64,000 nt of DNA from Branchiostoma belcheri (lineage: Eukaryota > Chordata > Leptocardii > Amphioxiformes > Branchiostomatidae). The stretch lies in assembly GCF_001625305.1 (NCBI RefSeq), contig NW_017803998.1, forward strand, positions 1,282,343 to 1,346,342. The letters run 5' to 3'. Below, piece by piece: positions 49,101-56,295 of the stretch; the stretch's first letter is position 1; the number at the start of each line of letters is the position of its first letter. Made by a program: the position numbers and the translations under genes. Under the pieces are notes generated by a model. That model was not told the DNA's origin. It saw only the letters and a list, made by a program, of their open reading frames with translations, and searched no databases.

Positions 49101-51400
49101 AGCTTTGCAATTGTTTTTTTATTCTAATGTTTTCATTTTTAGACCAAAAGTCTAATTAAAATATCATATACAGTAGCATTTAAACGTGTACACAGAACAC
49201 GATCAAAACATACACACATGTTATACGCTATAACAATCACAGTGTACATATCTACTCATATATCCACAATCATTATGCAAACTAAACATAGGTCAGTTTC
49301 TATGATACAGCCAAGCAATATGCCACATCAAAGATGATTAGTATAGAAAGTGTTTTTGACACAGGTATGTATAACCAGGTGTAAACTGTCACTTTCTTTG
49401 ATTCTCCTGAGACCATGCTTCAGAGTTTAATTAGGCGTAGCCGCTAGCATGTTCTCTCTCTGATAGTAAATAAACATAGGGGGGCTTCTGCGATGGTTTA
49501 AGCGATAACTCTCTACAAATTAGAAGATTCTTATCTTCAAACTTTGTTTTATTTTGTAACACAAGATAAGCTTTTGCTTTGTGTCTATCTATGTCGATGT
49601 TGCATAATGTTTGGCAACGTTATGGAAGCTGTAGGAATATGATAGCAAGACGAAACAAGTTGCGTATCAAAATTAGCAAGAATTGTTCCGAAAAAAAGGC
49701 ACAAAAGATGTCAATGAAACAGAAAAAGGAGTTTTATTTTGCAGTTAACGTTTAAAATACGAAACATTATTACAAATGGATATCAGTAGCAACCGCAGAG
49801 CCATGTAATAGGCTAGATATTATATTCATTCCGATGCGGTCCCCTTGTTGTATCGTGGGGATTTCGAATCTTTTGTTGCGCGATAGAAAAGGATTTTACC
49901 CAATCAAATTGTGTGATCTAAACTGGCCCAGGTGCCACCATTCTGATTGAATCATACTTGTATGTGTCTTGTTGTTGACGTTTTTCTACTAGCAAATACA
50001 GAAGAATTTAACTAAACAGATAAAAGTAAAATAGAACGTAATGTAAAGATATTCCCCGTTGTCAGTAGGAAAAAGGGGCGGGGCGCATTTTGGGTCTGGT
50101 ACCGCTCACGTCCCAAAAAAATAAAATAGAAATCTTCTAGGTACATGTTTAAACAATTTTATAATTCTAAACATAATTTAAAGCCTGCATTAGGTTGTTA
50201 TATTTTACACTTTTAAGTTTTGCACTGCTACGTATAACATTCCCTTTGTCCTAAATTTTGGTCACGTTTTTGTCAGTTTCTTCTAGTGAGGTTAAAAGAG
50301 TAATAAATATAAGATACAACTTGAAACAAATTTGCGGTATATAAATCCTTATCGTTTTTATAATATTTCATACAAGATATCATTAAATATGTATATGTGT
50401 GCCTTTTTGTCCACTGTTATACTTGTAAATGCTTCTTCGCGTCCTAAATTTTGGACGGGACCCCTTACAGGGTGCTTGAACTTGTAACTAGACCGTAGAG
50501 TGGTAACAAGACGGTTGAAGAATCGGGGTCAAACCTTGTACAAACTCTTCACGTCCTAAATCAGAGCTCTCCCTCTGTGAAACAGGTGCTTTGGGTAATG
50601 ATTTAAACGTTCTAATCATGGGGTAAGCTACTTGTGCATCGCACCTTTCATAAATCCGCTACAATGTTTACATCAGACCTGTTCTACGTTTATGAATTAC
50701 ACATAGTTCAAAGTATGTAAATCTATAAGACTATAGCCTTGAATCGATGTGTTACAGACTGTATCTCCTTGTAAGAATTGTACGACATTTTTGGGGGGTA
50801 ATCATTTGTAGAGTTATGCTTGTTATGGTGTTGGTGTGTGTATGGGATTAGAACCCTGCACCGAGGAGTCGGGATTGGAGATTTGTGAGATGTATATTGT
50901 ACTTACGTCGCACTGAGCCTGGAGCATGCGGTTCTGCTCTTCCAGCATGCGGACCTTGCTGAGGAAGCTGGCCAGGCGAGTGTTGAGGGCCATGAGCTCT
51001 TTCTTTTCCCCGGCCCGAATCTCTCCGGTGCGGCTCAGCTCTCCTAGCGAGACCTCCATCTCCTGTACACTCATCCCTCCGCCGTAGACGTACCCTGCAC
51101 GGGACCGGGCCAGCCCGTCGCCTNNNNNNNNNNNNNNNNNNNNCGTCGCCTCCTCGGCCGCCGGCGAAGCCCCCGCCCGCCGCCGCCTCCAATTCGGGTC
51201 GTCTGCGAGGCGCCGAAGCCGCCGCCGCCGCCGAAACCACCGCCGCCGCCGAACGAACCCCCGCCGAACGAACCCCCGCCGCCGCCTCCTCCAAACGACG
51301 AGCCGCCGCCGGCTCTAAAACCTCCCCCAGCAGAACTAGAGGACGAGGCGGTTGCTTTCATACCCTTATAGGGCTGGTGACTGAGCATAAACTGAGCCAT
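13102..51400 (-). CDS. Giant intermediate filament protein: rod, second coiled coil, trefoil tail (gene 2)
   Basis: Thirty exons in transcript order: 51400-50907, 48378-48212, 34716-34656, 34120-34025, 33587-33384, 33035-32910, 32546-32338, 31987-31911, 31622-31575, 31320-31282, 30940-30908, 30776-30705, 30213-30170, 29934-29872, 28742-28655, 27795-27656, 26293-26195, 25439-25291, 22159-21983, 21559-21537, 20081-20034, 19269-19213, 18208-18155, 17581-17510, 17109-17041, 16737-16684, 15869-15819, 14526-14358, 13729-13585, 13230-13102. Every junction has AG/GT and matching phase. Allowing for the assembly problem in exon 1 the length is 1075 codons plus stop: head 1-115, rod 115-443, Gly/Ser linker 443-532, second coiled coil 540-785, Gly/Ala/Ser linker 794-928, trefoil 930-1075. 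The start is the ATG at 51400, after TTCTCGAAAAA. Joining everything into one transcript is an inference from phase; alternative splicing of the small linker exons is likely. The long tail is very unusual for an IF protein. Confidence 0.8.
13318..13460 (+). repeat. Dispersed repeat family B, copy 1
   Basis: TCAAATTGACCTCAAACTTA, CAAATTCGCTTCGATTCCCA and GATGTGGGCGTGGCAGAG are shared, with changes, with 24.2 and 40.6 kb. It is in a gene 2 trefoil intron. Confidence 0.5.
13796..14272. repeat. CT-rich tract with GT microsatellite
   Basis: About 480 bases dominated by TCTCTC/TTTCTG on the + strand, with GTGTGT at 14222-14251 and repeated TCTATCGATCTGTCTCTGTC blocks. In the gene 2 intron before 13729; on the transcribed strand it is purine-rich. 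Confidence 0.85.
14566..14786. mobile_element. Hairpin MITE-like element, two merged copies
   Basis: About twice the usual length, with family blocks repeated: ACATGCGTAAAGGCTCTG, then ATCTTAAAGCCTACGTAAAG, then GCTTCAAGCTATACTTAAAG and CTTTGAGCAGTTG at the end. Possibly one copy inserted in another. Confidence 0.5.
15600..15740 (-). mobile_element. tRNA-derived SINE copy
   Basis: The minus strand has GGTTCGAATCC (B box, 15665-15655) and an upstream CGGCAGAGCATTCGGCTCAG, as in tRNA-headed SINEs, followed by a body with GCCCTTGAGAAAGGCACTTT. It is in a gene 2 intron. Confidence 0.6.
15819..21559 (-). CDS. Gene 2 second tail linker: eight small Gly/Ala/Ser exons
   Basis: Exons 21559-21537 (VDAAASA), 20081-20034 (GGA repeats), 19269-19213 (SMLTSTVTQQSTVVQEVSG), 18208-18155 (SPGPISPGSPAVVVSPSG), 17581-17510 (QGSGGASYGARGAVSTTTT), 17109-17041 (DDSRGASYGASGSYSTTTSV), 16737-16684 (SGAIQGASGAVSTSTTSG) and 15869-15819 (GAFGAGGASGALSASAS). 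Seven are phase 1 on both sides, so any can be dropped in frame. 17581-17510 and 17109-17041 are clear paralogues. The exon at 18208-18155 is the least certain: it is Pro/Ser-rich, unlike its neighbours, but has CAG, GTACGT and the right phase. Confidence 0.7.
15990..16200 (+). repeat. Three G-run blocks in a gene 2 intron
   Basis: GGGGGAGGGGGGCA occurs near 15980, 16125 and 16180, twice followed by ATGCTTGGTGC. The transcribed strand is C-rich there. Confidence 0.6.
17207..17334. mobile_element. Hairpin MITE-like element, best-preserved copy
   Basis: Ends CACTGTACAAAATCGG (17207-17222) and CCGAATTTTGTACAGTG (17318-17334) are almost perfect inverted repeats, and the pairing continues inward nearly to the centre. 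No coding capacity. ATT stands on both flanks. It lies in a gene 2 linker intron. Confidence 0.7.
19350..19740. repeat. Minisatellite, about 48-bp unit
   Basis: About eight copies of TTTAGTTGGACTAGTTATGA and GTTAGTTTGGTGGTCTTGG. Every third or so unit is a variant with TTTAGTAAAAATCGTCA, giving an A-A-B order. In a gene 2 intron. Confidence 0.8.
20530..21020 (-). repeat. Row of GGTGC doublets, possible decayed Gly/Ala exon copies
   Basis: On the minus strand pairs of GGTGC(C/T) about 10 bases apart recur at roughly 20534-20558, 20594-20612, 20638-20656, 20800-20820, 20868-20884, 20950-20970 and 20998-21020, for example GGTGCCTTTTGGTGCTGGG. They resemble the start of the exon 15869-15819 (GGTGCCTTTGGTGCCGG) but lack splice sites. 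Confidence 0.4.
20661..20788. mobile_element. Hairpin MITE-like element, copy in 20.7 kb intron
   Basis: CACTGCACAAAACCC at the left; arms TACCTTAAAGCATACGTAAAGG-like and CCTTTACGCATGTTTCAAAG; right end decayed to CATTCAGTTT. Confidence 0.6.
21983..30213 (-). CDS. Gene 2 second coiled coil (tail)
   Basis: Seven exons: 30213-30170, 29934-29872, 28742-28655, 27795-27656, 26293-26195, 25439-25291 and 22159-21983. They encode about 250 residues of charged, heptad-like helix, from GGGASSKELDDLRAK through LKAMEAEKSKMAGELK to DELARLRAQFEACKNERDQ. Two segments copy the end of coil 2: KEYQDLLNAKLMLEKTLREA (spanning the 27656/26293 junction) and NYNDLMNAKLALEKTLRETE (in 25439-25291), compared with KEYQELMTVKLALDMEI of the real rod end. 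Both lack the terminating YRKLL motif and run on as helix. A short Ala/Ser interruption is SSAAAASSQQ. This reads as rod segments duplicated into the tail; whether it pairs in register with the main rod is unknown. Confidence 0.8.
22193..22295. mobile_element. Hairpin MITE-like element, degenerate copy
   Basis: CAGTTGATCTTTCAGCACG to GATTAGATTCTTGTAGTG, arms shortened and partly mismatched. It lies just upstream of the gene 2 exon 22159-21983. Confidence 0.45.
22676..23104 (-). CDS. Possible small acidic protein, intronless, nested in gene 2 intron
   Basis: A 142-residue frame beginning MASQTEETATDDSLEESNTD with a good Kozak context (GTCGCC before ATGG). It is rich in Glu, Ser and Lys, with three loose copies of EKASEE/EKASDENI, then an Asn/Gly/Ser part (VNGSVAGGTVNGNGGLSGPS), and ends DEIVQECPKCKMYLYSSSL with a CPKC pair. 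It sits in the 3.1 kb intron between 25291 and 22159, on the same strand, and is not needed to keep gene 2 in phase. The stretch upstream is CpG-bearing (TTCGCGAAG). I do not recognise the family; no zinc-finger or signal peptide can be claimed. It could be a retrocopy, an alternative first exon or chance. Confidence 0.45.
   Translation of the reverse strand: MASQTEETATDDSLEESNTDKQENVPEKASEEIISEKEVVKSEKASDENINEKASEESIVDNQEDVKTEKILPENEKDATENAVPDEPTVVNGSVAGGTVNGNGGLSGPSTPDVASNHTEGDPDEIVQECPKCKMYLYSSSL
24224..24520 (+). repeat. Dispersed repeat family B, copy 2
   Basis: GGGCGTGGTTGGCAGTCACA, ATTCGAATCGTATAGAAAGG and TAGGCGTGGCCTAAATCTG; the longest copy, beginning with several CGGCTGGTGTTCGG-like blocks. 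Noncoding. Confidence 0.5.
28283..28552. repeat. Palindromic minisatellite, about 54-bp unit
   Basis: Five copies of AATTCATGATGTTGTAACAA/CATCATGAATT joined by GAAAGTTTTCGTTCAGT. Each unit contains a perfect inverted repeat. Confidence 0.85.
29300..29578 (+). mobile_element. 3' end of a second non-LTR retrotransposon
   Basis: Encodes the last RT residues, YKGSLQYQGPVLWNQLTIEQ then KLRTVTAFKNSL and TAA, followed by an AT-rich 3' UTR and the tail TAAATAAATAAACTGAAACTGAAACTG-like, at 29552-29578. It lies in a gene 2 intron, in the opposite orientation, and is heavily 5'-truncated. Confidence 0.75.
30705..31987 (-). CDS. Gene 2 first tail linker: five Gly/Ser exons
   Basis: Exons 31987-31911, 31622-31575, 31320-31282, 30940-30908 and 30776-30705. 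The first reads IGDFDIAGGEFSSTSMSTSQ, aligning with the RLGHFDF start of the gene 1 tail. The next three are near-copies: GGFGGKGGAGGAGGGAG, GAGFGGGAGSGAGG and GAGIGGGAGGAG. The last is Ser/Ala-rich, SVSSSSVAVGASRGATSAAS. All except the first junction are phase 1 on both sides. The three middle exons sit in duplicated genomic units with shared intron sequence, including a CCCCACTCTGATCAGTTTAT block. Confidence 0.8.
30960..31088 (+). mobile_element. Short LINE-like 3' tail insertion
   Basis: About 130 bases ending in GGATAAATAAATAAAATG followed by GAAATGAAAATGG, the same kind of A-rich tail as the fragment at 29.5 kb. It sits within the intron of the duplicated Gly exon unit and explains why that unit is longer than its neighbour. 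Family assignment is tentative. Confidence 0.4.
32338..34716 (-). CDS. Gene 2 core rod exons
   Basis: Five exons of 61, 96, 204, 126 and 209 nt: LDNADQIINDLEVELKTTRK; ELDDASLVRLDLESKLEIAK; the L12 exon; IQEVKKGAGETNAALDMSKQ; and a coil 2 end with KEYQELMTVKLALDMEISAY then RKLLDG. Three sizes equal those of gene 1. The 204-nt exon (33587-33384) is longer than the usual 162 because L12 is replaced by about 20 mostly glycine residues (VGAGGGGKGGQLAIAGGGGG), and the 209-nt exon is 12 nt shorter than the usual 221. The run to RKLLDG marks a complete rod. Confidence 0.92.
32600..32830. repeat. GTAGA microsatellite
   Basis: Long run of GTAGAGTAGA with scattered variants, in the short intron between gene 2 rod exons 33035-32910 and 32546-32338. 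Confidence 0.9.
34127..34197. repeat. AATC tetranucleotide microsatellite
   Basis: About 17 copies of AATC, starting 7 bases from the acceptor of exon 34120-34025; on the transcribed strand it reads GATT and forms the sequence in front of CCTCAG. Confidence 0.9.
36568..36606. other. tRNA 3'-half-like element in a perfect short palindrome
   Basis: CCGGGGTTCGATTCCCGG has the exact form of a tRNA T arm. It is framed by CCGCTACGG (36568-36576) and CCGTAGCGG (36598-36606), perfect inverted copies. No D or anticodon arm is visible upstream, so it is not a functional tRNA gene; a tRNA-derived relic is likelier. Confidence 0.45.
38200..38394. mobile_element. CGTACGA-rich element, copy
   Basis: Starts TTTCGTACGATGGTCGTGGG and ends AAAATCGTACGACAATCGTG; the centre has TTCAGCTGTCTTGTTACC, shared with the copies at 41.7 and 45.2 kb. 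Confidence 0.5.
39870..40190. repeat. GT/TCTC-rich simple sequence
   Basis: Alternating TGTGTG, TGTGTCTG and CTCTCTCT over about 320 bases in the 13.5 kb intron. Long open frames here are a by-product of composition. Confidence 0.85.
40588..40785 (+). repeat. Dispersed repeat family B, copy 3
   Basis: GGGCGTGGATGGCAGCCAAA, GATTCGTATCGAAAGGTGGG and CTGTTCAGACTGCTCCAG. Same strand and order of blocks as copies 1 and 2. Confidence 0.5.
41645..41785. mobile_element. CGTACGA-rich element, partial copy
   Basis: AACAAGACAGCTTAAATTTG centre and TTCGTACGACGATCGTACAA end; opposite orientation to the 38.2 kb copy; one end missing. Confidence 0.45.
42475..42606 (+). repeat. Interspersed repeat next to the LINE tail
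   Basis: Contains GGGATCTTTAACGTGCTTGA and GGGACCTCCAGCTTAACGT, blocks I recognise from memory as widespread in marine invertebrate repeats, ending just before the LINE 3' tail. Class unknown. Confidence 0.35.
42612..43909 (-). mobile_element. 5'-truncated non-LTR retrotransposon (CR1/L2/Jockey-like)
   Basis: Lies in the 13.5 kb intron of gene 2, in the same orientation as the gene. It carries most of a reverse transcriptase followed by a 3' UTR and a short tail of ATACAG-type repeats (+ strand TATCTGTATCTGTATCTG at 42612-42629). The 5' part (endonuclease and first RT blocks) is missing, the usual result of incomplete target-primed reverse transcription. The exact 5' edge is unclear, around 43850-43910. 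Confidence 0.85.
42704..43909 (-). pseudogene. Reverse transcriptase fragment of the LINE
   Basis: An uninterrupted 401-codon frame. RT blocks in order: DLAILDFTKAFDKVPHGRL, SGVPQGTVLGPLLFLLYIND, the catalytic FADD in RLFADDCLLYVE, then the thumb-like FNPEKCYIMHITNK and YLGVTLTSGLKWG, and the C-terminal block LVRPNLEYAATVWDPYTKKD. It ends with FPRTIAEWNSLSPSTV, typical of CR1/L2/Jockey-type elements. The absence of stops suggests a fairly recent insertion. Without the N-terminal part it cannot be a functional element protein on its own; the first Met is not the native start. Confidence 0.88.
44021..44165. repeat. Minisatellite, about 40-bp unit
   Basis: Four copies of CCCGCTAAGGAATAACAGGA followed by GCGGTGACAGCTCTAGGGT, immediately behind the truncated LINE 5' end. 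Confidence 0.85.
44190..44275 (-). repeat. Degenerate SINE-body copy
   Basis: Shares the AAAGTGCCTTTTCCAAAGTG block (about 44224-44243) with the SINE at 15.6 kb, including a decayed GATTCAGAACC where the B box would be. No intact tRNA head. Confidence 0.35.
45175..45265. repeat. CGTACGA-rich element, short copy
   Basis: TTGTACGCTTGTCGTACGTT, TCAGCTGTCACATCTAAATC and GTACGACGGTCTACAGCG; only about 90 bases. Confidence 0.4.
45667..45854. mobile_element. CGTACGA-rich inverted-repeat element, fullest copy
   Basis: Left end TTTGTCGTAGATGGTCGTAC and right end GTACGACGATCATACGACG ... CTACGACAAA are inverted repeats around a non-coding centre of about 130 bases with CAAGATCTTGCAAGACACAT. No frame of interest. 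Confidence 0.55.
48212..48378 (-). CDS. Gene 2 second exon: first half of coil 1B
   Basis: Encodes SSAGGGGAGMVSELPDMWER followed by a coiled coil EMQALRQQLEALATEKSRLD and YEGEINQLNNR. The Gly stretch occupies the place of linker L1. Phase 0 at the start fits the first exon; the two-base end (AG) is completed by the G that opens the 61-nt exon at 34716, giving NNRLDNADQ. The intron to that exon is about 13.5 kb. The acceptor TTTCCAG and adjoining bases are repeated twice more upstream in the transcript (see repeats). Confidence 0.85.
48371..48675 (-). repeat. Tandem copies of the gene 2 exon 2 acceptor region
   Basis: GCTGACGACTGGAAAAAAA at 48371, 48522 and (as GCAGACGACTGGAAAC) 48662, each followed by a shared AGAATAATCTAGAATC and ATTTTTCCTCAGAATTTTAG. 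The first copy is the true exon edge, so the acceptor and about 9 coding bases have been copied twice into the upstream intron. Confidence 0.75.
48676..50906. other. Rest of gene 2 first intron
   Basis: AT-rich, with a run of 11 C at about 48879-48889. No coding signal or recognisable repeat. Confidence 0.5.
50907..51400 (-). CDS. Gene 2 first exon: Gly-rich head and coil 1A
   Basis: Starts MAQFMLSHQPYKGMKATASS, then a keratin-like head of Gly with Ser and Phe (for example GGGSFGGGSFGG). After a 20-N gap it continues DGLARSRAGYVYGGGMS and reaches coil 1A, KKELMALNTRLASFLSKVRM then LEEQNRMLQAQCD, the conserved rod-start motif of IF proteins. It ends at a GTAAGT donor right after coil 1A; as I recall, type II keratin genes also have an intron here. 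The frame before the gap does not match the frame after it, as explained at the gap entry. The upstream part also shows a one-base frame discrepancy in a G/C run about 40 bases before the gap. Confidence 0.85.
51124..51143. other. Assembly gap (20 N) inside gene 2 exon 1
   Basis: Twenty Ns in a GC-rich head-coding stretch. The same eight bases CGTCGCCT stand on both sides (51116-51123 and 51144-51151). If the Ns and one copy are removed, the minus-strand frame runs without a break from GGGFAGGRGGD into GLARSRAGYVYGGG, so the gap may be two overlapping contig ends and hold no missing sequence. Confidence 0.9.
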
Positions 51401-51554
51401 TTTTTCGAGAAAGGTGTTATCTTGTGTATAGGTGTACTTTTACACAAAAAAATCTTTCAGCGCGAAGGGGGACCCAGTGCTTCCAGCGACCCGTCGGAAC
51501 GCAAGGTAAGAAAACAGGTTTACCCGCCCGGGAAAAAACCGCCTGCGCGTCAGG

Positions 51555-51562
51555 TATTTAAA
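51555..51562 (-). promoter_or_regulatory. Candidate TATA-like box of gene 2
   Basis: TTTAAATA on the minus strand about 155 bases before the start codon, in a GC-rich flank (CCTGACGCGCAGG just downstream). This fits a short 5' UTR of roughly 120-130 bases, but no initiator or start site is shown. Confidence 0.3.
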
Positions 51563-51734
51563 TTCACGGGCCGGCATACGTCTGGAACAGGTCTGTTTGT
51601 AAGGGCTGTTCTGGTTGGTTGCCGGGCAGGCCTCGAGGGGAACCGAGCTGCAAGAGCTGCATTGTTCGCTGACCCGTAAGCACTACGATCCTTCCCACAG
51701 CCATTTTGATACACCCCTCATCTTTACAAATAAA

Positions 51735-52080
51735 CAAGACACCACGACGTGTTTTGTCGTGCTTTTGTCGTAGGACGTCGTGCGATCTTAATGTAGGATT
51801 TTCAAGCAGGCTAGGGTGTGACAAAATCGAACGGTGACAATGACAGCCTTTTCTGTATCAAGACCTATTCAATTTGCACGACACTTGGACGACTAGAATA
51901 TCTTCAGTGTGTGGTCGCACGACGATCGTATTGCGAACGTAACAGGTCCTTTTCCTAAAAAGGGAAGCAAGTAGATATTGGGGCTCATCGTACGACTTTC
52001 TTACCGTCTCTTGACGACAAAAACAAGACAGACCATTCTATAAATCAGGATGACACGACAATAGCGACGATTGTATCTTG
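51735..52080. repeat. CGTACGA-rich element copies upstream of gene 2
   Basis: TTTTGTCGTAGGACGTCGTG, TTTTCAAGCAGGCTAGGGTG and CACGACGATCGTATTGCG form one copy; a second shorter run has ATCGTACGACTTTCTTACCG. It lies a few hundred bases 5' of the gene 2 start. Confidence 0.45.
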
Positions 52081-53880
52081 TCTATATCTGGGTCAAAGGA
52101 TAAAAGACTAGAGGGATTTGTGTGCACGCAAGATGGTGGTTGAATTCACTTTTTCTACTGCATATCTTACAAAAACAATAAGTAAACGACTGTAAAAATT
52201 CAGTCACAAGGCATCTTTTTTTTCAGTGACTGCTGAACTGATTTTTGAAAAATATACAGACGATTTTTGTAAAATCAAGAAATTATCGGCTTTTTACTGT
52301 TTATCTTTTCAGATATGTCTTTTTTATAAGATTAGCGTTTTTTTTTCTTTTACAGTTTCTAAGTAATGCCATGGCTAGCTTATAACATGTAGAAAGGAAG
52401 GGTAACGCCCACTTTTGGAACAAAACAAGGATTACATTTGTCTAAAGTAATGGAAATAAGTATTATTTCAACTTCATGCATATAGTTCAGCAGAATGTGG
52501 TCTAGAATTAAAAAAAGTGATATGAAATTCTGTTTCATTTAAAAGTAGCAAAAAAGAAAAAAAGACTTGACATATAATTTACGTTTCGTTGCGATCAGAC
52601 TGTCCTCCATCTTGTTGACCTTTTGTGTTCTCCTTCAAGAAGGGACAAATAGTACACAAAGGTCATTCATTCACGTAGGGTGTTCACAGGGAGAAGGTTC
52701 TAGTAGTAGAACAATGCTCCAAGACCTTAGCTATACGAACAATTATAGCACTTTCTGTTTATTATTGCATAAAAACCGTGTTAATTTCAAATCTCGTCTG
52801 CTGTGTGCTCTGTTCTATAACTATAGCCTTAAGCATGATGCTATGAACACTTATATTTTCAGACGTTTAATAACAAAGACACTATTGACGGGTCCCCCCT
52901 TAAGGTTCTAGCCTTACACCAATTACTGTCTTGTCCGCCACGCTACACTACATTTTGGATAATTGTTTTAACGATTATTGAACTATAATGCTAAACTGTA
53001 GCGTTTAGGATACAACTATTTAGTAAGTCATCGGTGTAAGTTTAAAGGGCTGGATGGTACATAGCTTGTCATTCATTCCTTCGTTCAGCTATTTGTTCAT
53101 TCATTAGATCTTTAATTTTCTTGCAATTGTGCATTCGTTCTTTTAAGTTCTATTTCTCTTCTTTGTTCTGATTTGATACATGTTATTTACTTTCATACTC
53201 TCACCCTTTTATATAACCCCATATATACATTTGTTATGGGGTTCTTTATCATAACTTTCTTCATGTTTTTGATGATTACTTTCGATTGCCTCCGACGACT
53301 TAATATGCTCTAGCAGCTCAGATAAAGACACAAAGAAGAAAGGAAGAAATTGTCTTCAAAAAGATCTAAGATTTATAGAATAAGGCTTGTAAAAAGAAAA
53401 TACGAGAAAAAATGTTTGAAACAAAACTCCAAATTGTGGATGGATTACAAAACAGAAATAAATCAACATATATATAAAACTTAAGGAATTGACTACTTAT
53501 AGATTGGTTAGTGAGAGTATTGTATATTTCCACTAGGTTGCACTGTTTGATATAGAGGATATTTAAAAGGTATTAAAGCATTGACATGTGCGTAAATGCT
53601 ACCATAATTATGTGCCATAAAAGAAAACAATGCCCACAGACGGCCGTTACCCCTAGTTCCCACATACATAATACATAATCACTCAACCTGTCACGGAAAC
53701 TCTAACCCTTCCAAGAAGATACTCTATTGTTTAAATGCAACTCAAAGCGACAGTATCAATAAAGATTTGTGTTGTTAATAGTAGACGAAATATCAATGGT
53801 GGGGTGTGAGTTCTAGAGGGAGGAAATTTGGGTTAATACGGGACATAGAAATGGGTATTAGAAATACCTGTACAATGTAG

Positions 53881-54045
53881 GGATGAATGGATGGATGGAT
53901 GGATGGATGGATGGATGGATGGATGGATGGATGGATGGATGGATGGATAGGTGGATGGAGGGATGGGAGGGTAGACGGATGGATGGATGGGTAGATGGAC
54001 GAATGAACGCATTGATGGATAGATGGAAGAGTAGATGGATGGAGG
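53881..54045. repeat. GGAT tetranucleotide microsatellite
   Basis: Near-perfect GATGGATGG over the first 70 bases, then interrupted. Intergenic between genes 2 and 3. Confidence 0.9.
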
Positions 54046-56149
54046 GATGGAAGATTAAGAATGGAAAAATAAAAATAAATACTTCTATTAGAAGAATTAA
54101 TGAATAGGAACTAAAAGAAGACTTAGTTTCTATATATGCGTAGTGTTCACATACATATAAGTGGTATTGTTCCGATCAGTTTGCCTGTATAGAGACACCT
54201 TAAACGTGCATGTTACCATATTTATTGTTGTCATAAAACATAATAACGAGCTCAAAAAGCGATGACCCCTCCACTCTCCCACATTTATCATGTATGCTGA
54301 CTTGTCAGAGACTCTCTAAGCTCATTTGTTAATTGTTTCTGGTAAAACTATATCCCCTATGGTTATACCAACATATTCCCTAGGTACTGATTCATTCATG
54401 CTTGATTTCCTGAATTGTTTTTGATATTTTCCAATAAAACTAGTCATACATTATAACATAGAGGGATCGTGATTGCCAACTATAGATACACTTATTAAGT
54501 TGGTAAATACATTTAAACACATTTCTACTAAAGTCACAAACCCACTTATTATAAAAAACATATTACTATTAATTTTCATTTCTGTTTGCTCCCTTGCAAC
54601 TCGCCTTCGGTAAGAAGTTTGCAAATAAATAAACATTAATATTTCTAATAACACTGTAATAAGTTATGTGAGTATGAGTATATCAGTATATGTTATTTGA
54701 AGTACCACGTATCCTAACTAACTAAATGAATAAACATGTTATGACATATATTGTTTCTTTCTACTACATATGCTCTACTATCAGTATTACAGGCTAACGA
54801 CCTGTAGTACATGTAACGTTAGTAGTAGTAAAAGTCTGAATTCTTGACAGAGTCTTTCTAATCAGCAAGTCATTTGACCAGAAGCCTTTGGGCACTCTGT
54901 CTCGTATTTCGACTTCAAAACGCCGACATGTAATGGAATATCTGAATTCAGCAAAATAAGACCTTCACAAATTCTTCTCGGCAGATAATTACAGTGGTAA
55001 CAGTTATACGAGATTGTTGTCAAAATACCGTGTGAGGTTTTCACATTTTCTAACCACGCCCACTTCTGGCCACGCCCCTTTATCAGTCGATCGTTTTTGT
55101 AAAGTTGATAGCTAAACTATAATACAATGCACATGTTATTTTATAACATTATCATCATTAATGCAATAGATGATTTGCAATGAGAACTAAAATATATACC
55201 CTGTGTTTTAGATAATTTGAAGTTAAAGATAATTGAAGGTTTAACAAAAAATGTCGCTTTTGTAGATTACTAAAAATGGCACTCATAATGTTTTGATTGA
55301 CATGTAGCAAGGTAGCATGTACAGGTATTGGAGCCACAGCCTTCCAAGAAGACATTCTTTTGTTTAGGAAATGAAAGGAAGACGATAATTAGAAGCTTGA
55401 TGATGCAAACCTGACAAAAAATGATGAAACACCTGCAGTGTGAAAAAAATGTTTCGCTAGAGAAAGAATATGAAGACTATATATGAAGATTTATAGCGAT
55501 CTTTATATTTTCCATAATGTACAGATTCGTTGTAAAGCGTTGTATCAATGTAAACATGCCTTTGAGTAGGTCTCAATGCTCAAATATACTTTTACATGTC
55601 TTAGGATGTCTAAAGACAGCAAAGAAAAACACCGGATTCTCCAAAACGTCTTAAATGCGATTCAGATCTATTAAGATGAAATCTAAGAAAAAGCATGATG
55701 CCTTAAATACTCTGCAGCTGTTTTGTTTATCGGACAGCCATTTTTCTGTTTTTGATAAATACTGACAGGCATTTGGTAAAGCGTAACGAAACAGAAAAAA
55801 CATTCAATGGTTCACCGATTCTAACACCTTTTTAAACATTAATCAATTCCCACAAGACAAAAGGTTTTTGTGTGAAGTAAGCCGTCCGAAACCCTCAAAG
55901 TGATAGATAATTACACCGAACAATCAGTCCGGAGGCTAAGTGTCGGCTTGAATCCTTAAAGAACATTAAGAAAACTGTTCAGAAACGCTTCTGAAAACGT
56001 TTTGAAGCGTTCAAGTCACCATTTACTTCGTCGTGAATAAAACACTTCATTGGCAATGTAAGTCACATTCAAAACTACAGTAGAAGAGTTAGAAATTGTA
56101 GGTTTGGCGAATTCTTTCGAGTTATGTGTTCTGACAGAAAGATAGTCAA

Positions 56150-56295
56150 CGGACCCTTAAGGGTAAAAAAAGGTTGAAAAGGTCTTAAGGGGGGTTCTTT
56201 ATCTTTTAAGACGAGCTGCTTAACAGGTGTAATGTCTTAAGGGTCAAGAAAAGATTGAAAAGGTCTTAAGGGGGGGTTCTTTACAGGTGTAATTA
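56150..56295. repeat. Two-copy tandem repeat
   Basis: CTTAAGGGTAAAAAAAGGTTG / CTTAAGGGTCAAGAAAAGATTG-type blocks, each followed by AAAAGGTCTTAAGGGGGG and TTCTTTA; period about 80 bases. Confidence 0.6.
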
